Of a stretch of 64,000 nt of DNA, positions 1 to 9,411 are shown in pieces (position 1 is the first letter of the stretch; each line of letters begins with the position of its first letter). Source of the stretch: an uncultured Saprospiraceae bacterium (GTDB lineage Bacteria > Bacteroidota > Bacteroidia > Chitinophagales > Saprospiraceae). The DNA lies in assembly GCA_938016265.1 (NCBI GenBank), contig CALLWB010000036.1, positions 45,277 through 109,276 of the forward strand. Reading direction: 5' to 3'. Made by a program: the position numbers and the translations under genes. Under the pieces are notes generated by a model. The model was not told the origin of the DNA. It saw only the letters and a program-made list of their open reading frames with translations, and did not search any database.

Positions 1-36
1 AAAAGAATTAAAAATGAAGGTATTTCCTAAATGGCA

Positions 37-1170
37 TTAATTATTTTTTGTCTTAAATCCCTCCTTCCACTTCCGAGCAATCAAATATGCAGTCTCCAAC
101 ATGCCATCTTCCCACTGTTCAATATTCCAATCTGAATCCTTCAACATAGATTGGTGGATGCTCTTTTTTGCTACTTCAAAACTTTCAGCGTTTTCAAGGA
201 TTTGATTTAGGGTCTGTTGTTCTTCTGCCAACTGTTTTGATTCTGTGGCCTGCTCTAAAAGCGCAAAGTTTTTTGGCATAAAGTCATTTATAGAAGGTGA
301 TTTGCCTAATTTTATCCTAGAGACAATAGATATCATTTTTTGAAAGTCTTTCCGAAACTGTTGTCGACTTTCGGGCGTTTTGAGATCTGATCCCAATTGT
401 TCCAACATAACGAATTTAAGATTTGGGACTTGAGGAATCACCGTTTTCAAATACTCAAAAACAATTTTCGGCACAGCGTCATCATGTGTATCCCGACGAA
501 TAGTTCTTCCCTGTTCTATAGTTGACTCTTCCCAGGAACCACCAGATATATGGATCTCGCGAACCCGCTCCAGCGGATAGCAATTAATCAATTCCTGAAA
601 AGGGACATCAAAGTTATGCGTCTGGCAATAGACATTATGCAAATCGAGGATCAGAAACCCGTTGACGGGCGCTAGAATTTGATTGATAAAATTCCCGTGT
701 TGTTTAACTTCATCGATACAATAGGAAAATGCCAGATTCTCCAGGCCTACTGGTGTTTGACAGGCATTATGCATTCGCTTCATTCGGTCCGTTGCAATAG
801 AAAGTGTTGTTTTATTATAGGGTACACTTAGTGGTGCACCTTTGTGGAAATCCTCCCCAGTCATATAACCGAAATGTTCAGAAACATGGTCCAGGGGATA
901 TTGGTTCGTAGTAGCCTGTAGGCCATTGAGCCATTGTTGCTGTTGAGGAGTCCATTTTCCTGAAAAGAGGGAATAGTAGACGCCATGACCAATCAGTCTT
1001 CCCTCCTGAGCATAAACCTGTAGGAGCTGTTCAAACCAATCAGGAATATATTCATGTTGAAATAAGGCATCAAACGACCATTCTATAGCCTCTACAATTC
1101 CTTCTTCAAATAGAGGAAGCGCTGTTTCGAGAATGTTCCGGTCTAAATTACAGGAAATACCACAATACAT
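37..1170 (-). CDS. MNIO-family (DUF692) RiPP-modifying oxidase, chryseobasin-type
   Basis: 377 residues, recognised as the DUF692/MNIO family of TIM-barrel multinuclear iron enzymes that modify cysteines in ribosomal peptides. Likely metal ligands are visible in order: H62 (GHGVYYS), H99 (SEHFG), E144 (GLENLAFS), D175 and H177 (LDLHNVY), H206 (EIHISGG), D226 and H228 (RDTHDD), and a Glu in MLEQ near 258. About 80 C-terminal residues (from about 300) form a helical, charged extension beyond the barrel. It starts 13 bases after the stop of the precursor gene upstream, so the two are almost certainly co-transcribed. The precursor's CPACGMG tail matches what I recall of the ChrA/ChrH (chryseobasin) system. 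A ChrI-like helper or protease gene would lie beyond the left edge of the window and is not visible. The family call is firm; the exact chemistry is inferred. Confidence 0.9.
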   Translation of the reverse strand: MYCGISCNLDRNILETALPLFEEGIVEAIEWSFDALFQHEYIPDWFEQLLQVYAQEGRLIGHGVYYSLFSGKWTPQQQQWLNGLQATTNQYPLDHVSEHFGYMTGEDFHKGAPLSVPYNKTTLSIATDRMKRMHNACQTPVGLENLAFSYCIDEVKQHGNFINQILAPVNGFLILDLHNVYCQTHNFDVPFQELINCYPLERVREIHISGGSWEESTIEQGRTIRRDTHDDAVPKIVFEYLKTVIPQVPNLKFVMLEQLGSDLKTPESRQQFRKDFQKMISIVSRIKLGKSPSINDFMPKNFALLEQATESKQLAEEQQTLNQILENAESFEVAKKSIHQSMLKDSDWNIEQWEDGMLETAYLIARKWKEGFKTKNN

Positions 1171-1183
1171 TATTTATTGTTTT

Positions 1184-1384
1184 TTATCCCATTCCGCAAG
1201 CAGGACAATCCTCATAAGTGTGGATTACTTGATTGTTTGATTTCGTATGATTGGAATCGCAATTCTCATCGCAGGTTTCAAGGTGGACGTCCTTTTCAAT
1301 TAGTTCTGTTTTATCGCAAGAAACGGAGGTTGACATTAATACTCCAGCAGCTATAGCACTTAATAAAGACTTTGAAATTTTCAT
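1184..1384 (-). CDS. RiPP precursor peptide with C-terminal CPACGMG core (chryseobasin-related)
   Basis: 66 residues. The N-terminus (MKISKSLLSAIAAGVLMSTSVSC) looks like a signal or lipoprotein leader, with C23 at a weak lipobox (SVSC). A middle stretch with two cysteines (C38, C42; TCDENCDSNH) follows. The protein ends exactly in CPACGMG (C60, C63), the conserved tail I associate with substrates of ChrH-type MNIO enzymes, in which the cysteines are modified. It lies directly upstream of the MNIO gene on the same strand. The product is probably exported, and the Cys/His-rich middle suggests a metal-related role (inference). Without its neighbour it would pass as an unremarkable small lipoprotein. 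Confidence 0.85.
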   Translation of the reverse strand: MKISKSLLSAIAAGVLMSTSVSCDKTELIEKDVHLETCDENCDSNHTKSNNQVIHTYEDCPACGMG

Positions 1385-1612
1385 AATTTTATATTGTTTT
1401 TTTATTCAAAAACTGTTTATTTCCAACACTCATTATTAAAGACAGTGAACCATTTAAAAATGGTTGGGTGATCCTGCGAAATTGGTTAGGACTGATCATA
1501 GAGGTATGGATATTACGGTCGGGAACACTATTAGGCCATCATCCACATTTCTTGGAAAAAATCCCTAATTTACGTCTTGTGCTATTCCTATAATACAACT
1601 ATATCCATCAAA

Positions 1613-3706
1613 ATGCAAACACACTATCGAACCTGCAACATCTGTGAAGCCCTCTGCGGCATAGAAATTCAACATGAAGGCCAAAACATTCTCTCTATAA
1701 AGGGAGATCCCAAAGATCCATTATCAAGAGGCCATATCTGCCCGAAAGCAGTAGCATTACAAGATTTTTATGTAGATGAAGATCGACTAAGAGCTCCTCT
1801 GAAAAAAACAGCAGATGGGTTTATCGAAATTAGCTGGGAGGAAGCATTTGAGATTACAACAAACAAAATTCTAGCGCTTCAAGAAAAGTATGGGAAGGAT
1901 GCAGTAGCCGTTTTTCTAGGCAACCCAAATGCGCATAACATGGGGAACCTGTTGTTCATGCGTCCATTTTATAAAGCATTAAGAACAAAGTCAAGATTTA
2001 GCGCTTCTTCTGTAGATCAGATGCCTCATCATGTCGCTGCTGTTCATATGTTAGGACATTCTTTGTTAAATCCTGTTCCAGATCTTGATCACACCAACTA
2101 TCTGCTGGTTATGGGTGGTAACCCTCTGGTATCTAATGGAAGTATGATGGCCTCTCCTGATATTGCAAAACGACTAAGAGCCATTCGAGAAAGAGGAGGC
2201 AAAATAGTGGTGATCGATCCTAGGAGAACGGAGACAGCAAGAAAGGCAGATGAGCATTTATTCATAAAACCAGAATCCGACGCGATCTTTCTGTTATCCA
2301 TGATCCATGTCCTTGTACAAGAAAACAAGGTTCGATTAAATCATTTGGAAGATGCCCTAACTGGCCTAGAAGAAATAATAACATTAGTAAAGAAGTATCC
2401 ACCTGAAAAAGCAGAGCAGATCACTGGCATTAAAGCGGAAAAAATCCGATCCATTGCACTAGAAATGGCTGCTGCAGACAAAGCGGTACTGTATAGCCGA
2501 ATGGGATTGAGTACACAAACATTTGGAGGACTTTGTATTTGGCTGACCAACGTTTTTAATATCTTAAATGGAAATTTTGATCGAGTAGGAGGGATGATGT
2601 TTCCAAGGCCTGCCATCGATCCAATAACGTTTAGTCCGAAGAAAGGGAAACCTAAGTATGAATCTATCCCATTGTCTCGAGTACGAAAATTACCGAAATA
2701 TCTTGGCGAGATACCAGCCGCTTCCCTAGCAGAAGAAATAGAAACGGAGGGAGAAGGACAAATCAAGGCACTCCTATGTATAGCGGGCAATCCAGTCCTT
2801 TCCGTACCTAATGGTAAAAGAGTGGAAAAGGCATTCGAAAAACTAGAGTTTATTGCTTGTGCCGATATTTATCTTACCGAGACCAGCAAACATGCAGACA
2901 TCATTTTTCCTGCGACTAGTGGATTGGAAATTTCACAATATGATATTACGTTTTTAAATTTAGCGATTCGAAACATTGCTAAATATTCTCCTGCATTATT
3001 CCCTAAAAAAGGAAATGTAAAACACGATTGGGAGATTCTTGCTGAATTAACGGCAAGATTGAGAGGGGAGGAAAATCCAGGCCATACTCCTGAGATGTAT
3101 GTCGAAATGGCCTTGGGCATGGGACATTATGCAAAAGAAGGATTGAGTCTTGAAAAACTAAAAGCACATCCTCACGGTATAGATCTAGGCCCACTAACTC
3201 CCTGTCTTAAAGATCGCCTACAAACAGATGACGACACCATTAGACTAGCACCGACCGTTTTTTTGGAGGACTTAAAGAGACTAGATGAATCAATAAATAT
3301 AAGCAATTCGCAGCCTGATTTTCCCTACCAAATGATTGGCCGACGTTTGCTAAGACAACACAACACCTGGACGCATAACTCGCACCGCTTATCCAAGGGG
3401 AAAAACGAATGTACTTTAATGATTAATCCTAAAGACGCGAACAAGATTGGAATCACCTCTGGAAATACAGTCCTAGTAAAATCAAGAATCGGAGAAATCA
3501 AAGTAGAAGCAGAAGTAACTGATGAAATTATGGCAGGGGTCGTCAGTTTACCTCAAGGATTTGGAGCAGGCAAAAAATCAAAAATGAAAATTGCAACAGC
3601 ACAAAACAGCGTCAGTATCAATGATCTCACAGACGATTTAAGAGTGGATACCCTTACCGGGAATGCTGCTTTGAATGGAGTTAGAGTACAGGTATTGAAG
3701 TTATAA
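1613..3706 (+). CDS. Molybdopterin-dependent oxidoreductase with N-terminal [4Fe-4S] motif
   Basis: About 697 residues of the molybdopterin oxidoreductase superfamily (formate dehydrogenase/nitrate reductase/DMSO reductase type). The iron-sulfur motif CNICEALCG sits at the N-terminus and its fourth cysteine is in GHICPKA. The middle holds the MGD-binding alpha/beta domain (LLVMGGNPLVSNG, IVVIDPRRTETA), and the C-terminal part is the molydopterin dinucleotide-binding beta-barrel (IGRRLLRQHNTWTHNS, SRIGEIKVEAEV). The start at 1613 puts the cluster motif at residue 8, as is usual in the family; an in-frame ATG at 1577 would add 12 unusual residues. No Tat signal is present, so it is probably cytoplasmic. 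It stands alone with no electron-transfer subunit beside it, so the substrate cannot be assigned. Confidence 0.9.
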   Translation: MQTHYRTCNICEALCGIEIQHEGQNILSIKGDPKDPLSRGHICPKAVALQDFYVDEDRLRAPLKKTADGFIEISWEEAFEITTNKILALQEKYGKDAVAVFLGNPNAHNMGNLLFMRPFYKALRTKSRFSASSVDQMPHHVAAVHMLGHSLLNPVPDLDHTNYLLVMGGNPLVSNGSMMASPDIAKRLRAIRERGGKIVVIDPRRTETARKADEHLFIKPESDAIFLLSMIHVLVQENKVRLNHLEDALTGLEEIITLVKKYPPEKAEQITGIKAEKIRSIALEMAAADKAVLYSRMGLSTQTFGGLCIWLTNVFNILNGNFDRVGGMMFPRPAIDPITFSPKKGKPKYESIPLSRVRKLPKYLGEIPAASLAEEIETEGEGQIKALLCIAGNPVLSVPNGKRVEKAFEKLEFIACADIYLTETSKHADIIFPATSGLEISQYDITFLNLAIRNIAKYSPALFPKKGNVKHDWEILAELTARLRGEENPGHTPEMYVEMALGMGHYAKEGLSLEKLKAHPHGIDLGPLTPCLKDRLQTDDDTIRLAPTVFLEDLKRLDESINISNSQPDFPYQMIGRRLLRQHNTWTHNSHRLSKGKNECTLMINPKDANKIGITSGNTVLVKSRIGEIKVEAEVTDEIMAGVVSLPQGFGAGKKSKMKIATAQNSVSINDLTDDLRVDTLTGNAALNGVRVQVLKL

Positions 3707-3988
3707 ATAACAGTTGGAAAAACAAACAAGGAACCAAAGAATACCCAACACAAACTCAGCGACAGAAAACAAGAAAACAAGGTTACCAATATCCCAGGAA
3801 CCCCACCAATGGATTAGCAGATGGAATCTGTATTTCTAAAAGAATTTCAAAAACGAATGAATCGTTCTTGTGCGAGAATGATTGAAGCGATTTGCTGGAA
3901 CATCCTACAGCTTTCAATAAGTGAGATAACACTGAATTTTTTCGTAATTTAGTATCTTAAATTCTCCACAACCTATTAACAACCAGAT

Positions 3989-6900
3989 ATGTTATTCCTA
4001 AGAAAAACAATAATTCATATCCTGCTGATTCTAGTCCTAAGTTATCAGTTATCTGCCCAAAACACTGCAAACCCTAACGCTTCTCAGGAGACAAAACAAA
4101 TCCTTCAGTACCTGGATGGATTAAAAAATAACACCACCAACAACTTGCTCCTAGGGCAGAATTTAGGACATGGTGGAGGGATGATGCCAGGTTGGACACT
4201 CGGCTATGATGCCTTTGTCGGAGAACTCTACAATCAAACAGGAAAATGGGTAGGATTGATAGGCGGTGACTACGGCTTGGACCCAAACCACAATGTCGCC
4301 AATACGAATCAACTGCTAACAGACTATTGGAATGCCGGAGGACTGGTCACCCTTTCCTGGCATTTCGACAACCCATGGACTGGCGGCAATTCCTGGGACA
4401 CCAACCAAGGAGAAAATTTGTACGACCTAATCACCCCAGGGAATGCCGCTTACACCAACTGGCAAGCGCAACTTCAAGAAGTAGCCAACGCCCTCAAACC
4501 ATTGAGGAATGCAGGTGTCACTGTTTTGTGGAGGCCTCTTCATGAAATGAATGGGGATTGGTTTTGGTGGGGCAAAAAAACGACGACCAACCATGAAGCG
4601 GCTTTTATTGATCTTTATAGGAATATGTTCGATTACCTTAGCAATACAGAAGGACTCGACAATTTGTTATGGGTTTTTTCTACAGCCAATAGTTACGATC
4701 AGAATTTACTCAATTATTATCCAGGAGCTGGTTATGTAGATATCACTGGAATTGATATTTATGAGGATAATGTGAATTCGTATTTTCCTTCAAGAGATTA
4801 TCAGGATTTGCAGTCATTAGGCCATCCAATGGGACTAACAGAGTTCGGGCCAACAATCAGCACGACGAACGGTACGTTTGACAATCGCCAACTCGTCTCC
4901 AACATTAAAAGCAAGTATCCTGACTTCGTTTTCTCCCTGACCTGGCATGACTGGTTTGATGGAAATGACCGCGTAGAAATTTCCATTGCCGCCAATCAGT
5001 TTGCCAATGAAACATTTGCAGATCCTTGCGTTATTACCAGAGAAGAAATCGACTACACCAACTCAAACTCTTGTGATGAATGGGAACTCGTCTGGCAGGA
5101 CGAATTTGACGGAACTGCTCTTTCGGATACCTGGTACAGGGAGCAGGGCAACCACGGGTGGGGCAACAATGAATTGCAAAATTACACCGACTCCCCTAAC
5201 AATGCATTTGTCCAGAACGGAACACTAAATATTGTAGCCAGAGAACCCAGCCCCGGAAGTTACACCTCTGCCAGAATCATCTCAAAAGATAAAGCGGAAT
5301 GGAAATATGCGCGCGTAGAAGCAAGTATCAAACTCCCCATTGGCCAAGGTATCTGGCCGGCTTTCTGGATGATGCCAACCGACTCTCCCTACGGACTTTG
5401 GCCAAGGAGTGGTGAGATTGATATCATGGAATATTTAGGACATCAGCCCAATCGAGCACACACCACTTGCCACTTTGGAAATTCTTCAACAAACAAAGGA
5501 CAATTGGGCAATTCTTATGATTTACCTTCCGGGAATTATCCAGATAATTTTCATTTGTTTGCTATAGAATGGTCGGAAAATGAAATCCTGTGGTTTATTG
5601 ATGGGGTGCAGGTGCATAGTGCTAATAATACAGAGGTCGCTCCATTTCAATGGCCGTTTGATTCGCGATTTCATTTGCTTTTGAATGTTGCTGTGGGAGG
5701 AAATTGGCCGGGGAGTCCGGACAATACCACCATTTTTCCTCAGACAATGGAAGTTGATTATGTCCGGGTATATCAAAAACCGCAAGACTTTGTGATTCGG
5801 GGCAATACAAGTTTGTTTCCTATGAACTCGGGAGAGGTGTATTCCCTACCAGCAATTCCTGGTGCACAATATAGCTGGACGGTTCCTTCCTGTGCCACTT
5901 TTGTTTCTGGCCAAGGAACCAATCAAATCGTAGTGGACTGGTTGGATGGAGGTGGGGAAATCCAAGCAGAAATGGAGTTGGATTGCGGTACTTATTACTT
6001 GTCTTTACCCATAGAGGTAACCAATAATCTGCTCATAAATCCCGGTTTTGAAGACGATTTGAGCGGGTATTTCTTAAATTTTTACAATGGAGCACAAGCA
6101 AGTTTTTATTTGACAGATCCCTCGCCATATGCTGGAAATGCTAGCTTTTGTGCAGATATTACCCAACTGGGTAGCGACTGGTGGAACGCTCAATTACTAC
6201 CAAATCCAGTTGCTGTGATGGGAGGGGAGACTTACCACCTGTCCTTTTATGCAAAAGCAGATGCAAACAACCGGCAAATGACAGTCAGTTTTAGGAATAC
6301 AGATGGTCATGTTACGCTAGCCAGTTTTCCAGTTTCCTTGACAGACAGTTGGGCATTCTATGATTATTATTTTACTCCAACTACAAATGTTGCTGCGCTA
6401 AGTACTGATTTTAACTTAGGGTTGGAGACGGGGACTTATTGTTTTGATGAAGTCAGGTTTGATCGTCCAGGACCAGTAGTGGCCGATTGTCAGCCTTGTA
6501 TTGACACGGATATCCGTTTATGGTTGGAAGGCGCCTATGATGCGGCCGCCAATCAAATGACCAACCAACTATACAATAACAATCTGTTGCCCAGCCTACA
6601 ACCATACAGTGCCAGCCCCTGGAACTACAATGGGCAAGAAGGAAGCGGATGGTCAACAGGCGATTATTTTGCAGAGGTGGTAGATTGGGTATTGGTTTCT
6701 GTTCGATCTGGGGTTGATCCGAGTACTACGGTTGCAAAACGAGCTGCCTTGTTGAGGAAAGACGGTCGGCTAGTTTTTCCAGGAGGATGTTTCACCTCTG
6801 ATCAATTGACTAATAGTAGTTATTACCTATTAATAGAACATCGAAATCATATTGGTGTGTTGTCTCCAAATCCAATTCCGGTAAATAATGGACGATTAGT

Positions 6901-7177
6901 TTACAATTTCCAGAATCAGGATGGGTATTCAGTAAATGCCTCGGTAAGTCAGAAGGAGTTGCTTCCTGGTATTTGGGGGTTGTTTGCAGGAGATATCGAT
7001 CAATCTGATTTCCCTAGTTATGATGTGAATGCCCTGGACAAGACTGTATGGAATTTAGACAACGGACTGTTCAATTTGTACTTGCCAACGGATGTTAATA
7101 TGGATGGAGATGTGAATGCCGCCGATAAGTTGATCTGGCAGTACAATTCGGGGGTGTTTTCTGGTGTGCCTAAGTAA
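3989..7177 (+). CDS. Secreted two-enzyme glycoside hydrolase: GH26 + GH16 + CBM-like + dockerin-like module
   Basis: 1062 residues with a signal peptide at 1-23. Residues 30-345 are a GH26-type barrel (mannanase or beta-1,3-xylanase family): acid/base E186 in RPLHEMNG and candidate nucleophile E285 in LTEFGPT. Residues 360-605 are a GH16 domain (laminarinase-like) with its catalytic signature EIDIMEY, nucleophile E476 and acid/base E481. A PKD-like beta domain (606-685) and a CBM4/9-like domain (about 685-830, NPGFEDDLSGY) follow. The last 225 residues are the shared dockerin-like module ending in an EF-hand-like loop (DVNMDGDVNAAD). No T9SS tail is seen. The two catalytic domains suggest attack on a mixed beta-glucan or algal polysaccharide; the substrate is not known. 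Confidence 0.9.
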   Translation: MLFLRKTIIHILLILVLSYQLSAQNTANPNASQETKQILQYLDGLKNNTTNNLLLGQNLGHGGGMMPGWTLGYDAFVGELYNQTGKWVGLIGGDYGLDPNHNVANTNQLLTDYWNAGGLVTLSWHFDNPWTGGNSWDTNQGENLYDLITPGNAAYTNWQAQLQEVANALKPLRNAGVTVLWRPLHEMNGDWFWWGKKTTTNHEAAFIDLYRNMFDYLSNTEGLDNLLWVFSTANSYDQNLLNYYPGAGYVDITGIDIYEDNVNSYFPSRDYQDLQSLGHPMGLTEFGPTISTTNGTFDNRQLVSNIKSKYPDFVFSLTWHDWFDGNDRVEISIAANQFANETFADPCVITREEIDYTNSNSCDEWELVWQDEFDGTALSDTWYREQGNHGWGNNELQNYTDSPNNAFVQNGTLNIVAREPSPGSYTSARIISKDKAEWKYARVEASIKLPIGQGIWPAFWMMPTDSPYGLWPRSGEIDIMEYLGHQPNRAHTTCHFGNSSTNKGQLGNSYDLPSGNYPDNFHLFAIEWSENEILWFIDGVQVHSANNTEVAPFQWPFDSRFHLLLNVAVGGNWPGSPDNTTIFPQTMEVDYVRVYQKPQDFVIRGNTSLFPMNSGEVYSLPAIPGAQYSWTVPSCATFVSGQGTNQIVVDWLDGGGEIQAEMELDCGTYYLSLPIEVTNNLLINPGFEDDLSGYFLNFYNGAQASFYLTDPSPYAGNASFCADITQLGSDWWNAQLLPNPVAVMGGETYHLSFYAKADANNRQMTVSFRNTDGHVTLASFPVSLTDSWAFYDYYFTPTTNVAALSTDFNLGLETGTYCFDEVRFDRPGPVVADCQPCIDTDIRLWLEGAYDAAANQMTNQLYNNNLLPSLQPYSASPWNYNGQEGSGWSTGDYFAEVVDWVLVSVRSGVDPSTTVAKRAALLRKDGRLVFPGGCFTSDQLTNSSYYLLIEHRNHIGVLSPNPIPVNNGRLVYNFQNQDGYSVNASVSQKELLPGIWGLFAGDIDQSDFPSYDVNALDKTVWNLDNGLFNLYLPTDVNMDGDVNAADKLIWQYNSGVFSGVPK

Positions 7178-7424
7178 TGGTTAATGGAAAATAGTTAATA
7201 GTTATTGGTTGGATTGGTTAATAGTTAATGGTTAATTCGATTGGTTGAGCGTTCAAAAAGCAAGCCTACCCTTACACCATTAACCAACCCCTACTAACCA
7301 ATTCCCAATTTTTGATTTAAATGCTTGATTTAGAAGGGTAAGAAACGTATTTTTTATGTTGAAACATTGTGCACTACTTAAAATGGAAGATTGTATCTTC
7401 GTCTGAAAATCAATCTCTTATAAA
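7178..7424. repeat. Intergenic GTTAAT-rich repeat followed by promoter region
   Basis: Directly after the stop codon at 7177 lies a run of GTTAATGG/GTTAATAG heptamers with GGTTGGATTGG spacers (about 7179-7250). The inverse complement (CCATTAACCAACCCC...ACTAACCAATTCCC) follows at 7278-7310, so the stretch can fold into a large imperfect hairpin. Similar elements follow the stops at 9350, 42606 and 53528. The second half holds the promoter of the next gene, including the 22-bp motif at 7359-7380 that is shared with 35159-35180 and a possible Bacteroidota -7 box, TATCTTCG (consensus TAnnTTTG), near 7391-7398. Confidence 0.55.
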
Positions 7425-9350
7425 ATGACTAAATTACATTTTCTTTTCGTTGTAGTAGGTGTTTTACTGGTTGGGTTCTTAGGAGCTCAAGATCTTTCAC
7501 AAGGACTTTTGGTAAATGATTTGACGCTTCGGCCGATGCAACCCAAACTAAAACCTGCTTATCTGGACACAATTATTGACCCCTCTTTTGGCACAACCAT
7601 TCGCAGGATTACAGACGCCGGACCTGGCAATCGGATAAAACCGATGTACAGCACTATTCAAGCTTGGAATGCAGATGAATCATTGATGATTGTGTATGAT
7701 CAATCGGTCGGCGATCACATACTTATGGATGGAATGACCTATGCTTATATCAGGCATTTAACTGACTTTGTTCCTAGGGATCTGGAACAAATTTTTTGGG
7801 ATTTTAATGACCCGAATGTGTTTTATTATATGGATCGATTCACCTACAATTTTACCAAGTATTTTGTGGACACTCAGACGAAACAAGTGCTTGCGGATTT
7901 GGTCGCCTTGACAGGATGTACCTCTGGAATGAATATGGGCAATGATGTTCAGATGATGTCCTGGGATTCTGATGTGTTTGGTTTCCGGTGTGGGAATTCA
8001 GAAATTTATTATTACCGTATTTCTACCAACCAACTAGTACAGGTCAATACTTCAAATGTTAATTATACAGCACCAATGCCAGGGCCATCAGGACAAAATT
8101 TCTATCACCAGCGAAGCGTATACAATGCCGCTGGCAATTTGACGTATACCTTGAATGAAAGTAGTGGAGAACATTCTTGCCTTGGTAAACTTCCAAATGG
8201 AAATGATGCTCATTTTGCTGTCGCGTTCGCCAACGGCCCTAACGGAGGATGTGGTGGCAATCTTGTAGCACACGACCTCACCACAGGTGCCTGCTTCTCC
8301 GTGATCAGTGAAGGCCAGGGCTACGATTATTCCAAATCAGGAACACACATTTCCGCACTCGCCCACAAAAATACAGAAGGTGGCTGGGTCGCAGCTTCAA
8401 TGATCGGCTTCCAACAAGATGGACAAGCATTGTTAGACCAAGAGTTGATCATCGCTAAAGCCGAACAAGGAAATATAAAGGTCTGCCGAATTGGACACCA
8501 TAGAAGCGATGAAGATTTTCCGCATGACTATTGGGGCGAGCCACATGCTGTCATTAGTCCTACTGGGACTCGTGTATTGTTTGGTTCTGACTGGAGTGGG
8601 GCAGAAGATGGGGAATCTATAGATTGTTATGTGGTGGAGCTTCCAGCGTTCTCGGGACCGCCAAGCAATGATTGTGTCAACCTGGATTTGAAAATCTGGC
8701 TGGAAGGAGCTTATGACGCTGCTAGCAATTCTATGAACAATCAATTGTACAATAATGCCTTGCTTCCTAACAATCAACCCTTCAATGTTGCTCCTTGGAA
8801 TTATGCGGGTACGGAAGGATCGGGATGGACCATTTCTGACTATGATGTGAATACGGTAGATTGGGTGTTGATTTCTCTGCGAACAAGCATTGATCCTGCG
8901 TCTACTGTAGCCAGAAAAGCAGCTTTGGTAAGACGGGATGGCCAAATCATTTTGGCAGACGATTGTTTTACGGATAGTGATTTGCAAGGAGGTAGCTACT
9001 ATATACAAATTGAGCATAGAAATCACGTTGGTGTTATGACGCCTGCTACAGTATCCATTTCTAGTAGTACACTAACCTACAATTTTCAGAATCAGGATTC
9101 TTATGTGACCAATTCTTCTACTGGGCAGAAGGAAGTAGAAGCTGGGGTTTGGGCGTTGATAGCAGGAGATGTTGGTCAGGATTTGCCAAGTTACGATGTC
9201 AACGCAAATGACAGATCACTCTGGGAGGTAGACAACGGACTGTTTAATCTATACTTGCCAACGGACATAAATATGGACGGGGATGTAAATGCTGCCGATA
9301 AGTTGATGTGGGGATATAATTCTGGTTTCTTTTCCGGTGTACTGAGGTAA
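7425..9350 (+). CDS. Secreted beta-propeller protein (oligogalacturonide lyase-like) with dockerin-like module
   Basis: 641 residues with a signal peptide at about 1-21. Residues 45-410 look like a WD40/PD40-type propeller similar to family 22 polysaccharide lyases and TolB-like proteins: it has repeated strand motifs (SLMIVYDQSVGDHIL, HAVISPTGTRVLFGSDWSG) and a run HRSDEDFPHDYWGEPHA containing histidines that could bind metal. The last 225 residues (418-641) are nearly the same module as the C-terminus of the upstream glycosidase, including VDWVL, EHRNH and DINMDGDVNAAD. A lyase or a carbohydrate-binding role is plausible from context; catalysis is not proven by the sequence. Confidence 0.75.
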   Translation: MTKLHFLFVVVGVLLVGFLGAQDLSQGLLVNDLTLRPMQPKLKPAYLDTIIDPSFGTTIRRITDAGPGNRIKPMYSTIQAWNADESLMIVYDQSVGDHILMDGMTYAYIRHLTDFVPRDLEQIFWDFNDPNVFYYMDRFTYNFTKYFVDTQTKQVLADLVALTGCTSGMNMGNDVQMMSWDSDVFGFRCGNSEIYYYRISTNQLVQVNTSNVNYTAPMPGPSGQNFYHQRSVYNAAGNLTYTLNESSGEHSCLGKLPNGNDAHFAVAFANGPNGGCGGNLVAHDLTTGACFSVISEGQGYDYSKSGTHISALAHKNTEGGWVAASMIGFQQDGQALLDQELIIAKAEQGNIKVCRIGHHRSDEDFPHDYWGEPHAVISPTGTRVLFGSDWSGAEDGESIDCYVVELPAFSGPPSNDCVNLDLKIWLEGAYDAASNSMNNQLYNNALLPNNQPFNVAPWNYAGTEGSGWTISDYDVNTVDWVLISLRTSIDPASTVARKAALVRRDGQIILADDCFTDSDLQGGSYYIQIEHRNHVGVMTPATVSISSSTLTYNFQNQDSYVTNSSTGQKEVEAGVWALIAGDVGQDLPSYDVNANDRSLWEVDNGLFNLYLPTDINMDGDVNAADKLMWGYNSGFFSGVLR

Positions 9351-9411
9351 CTATTTGTTAATTGTTAATGGTTGGATTGGTTAATGGGATTGTAAAATTA
9401 AGAACTAACGA
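9351..9411. repeat. GTTAAT/ATTAAC palindromic element between convergent genes
   Basis: The 61 bases between two convergent stops carry TTGTTAATTGTTAATGG and GATTGGTTAATGGG. The inverse (CCATTAACAAATAACCAATCCC) extends into the 3' end of the neighbouring minus-strand gene. It can form a long hairpin serving both genes, and belongs to the same repeat family as 7178-7310. Confidence 0.5.
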
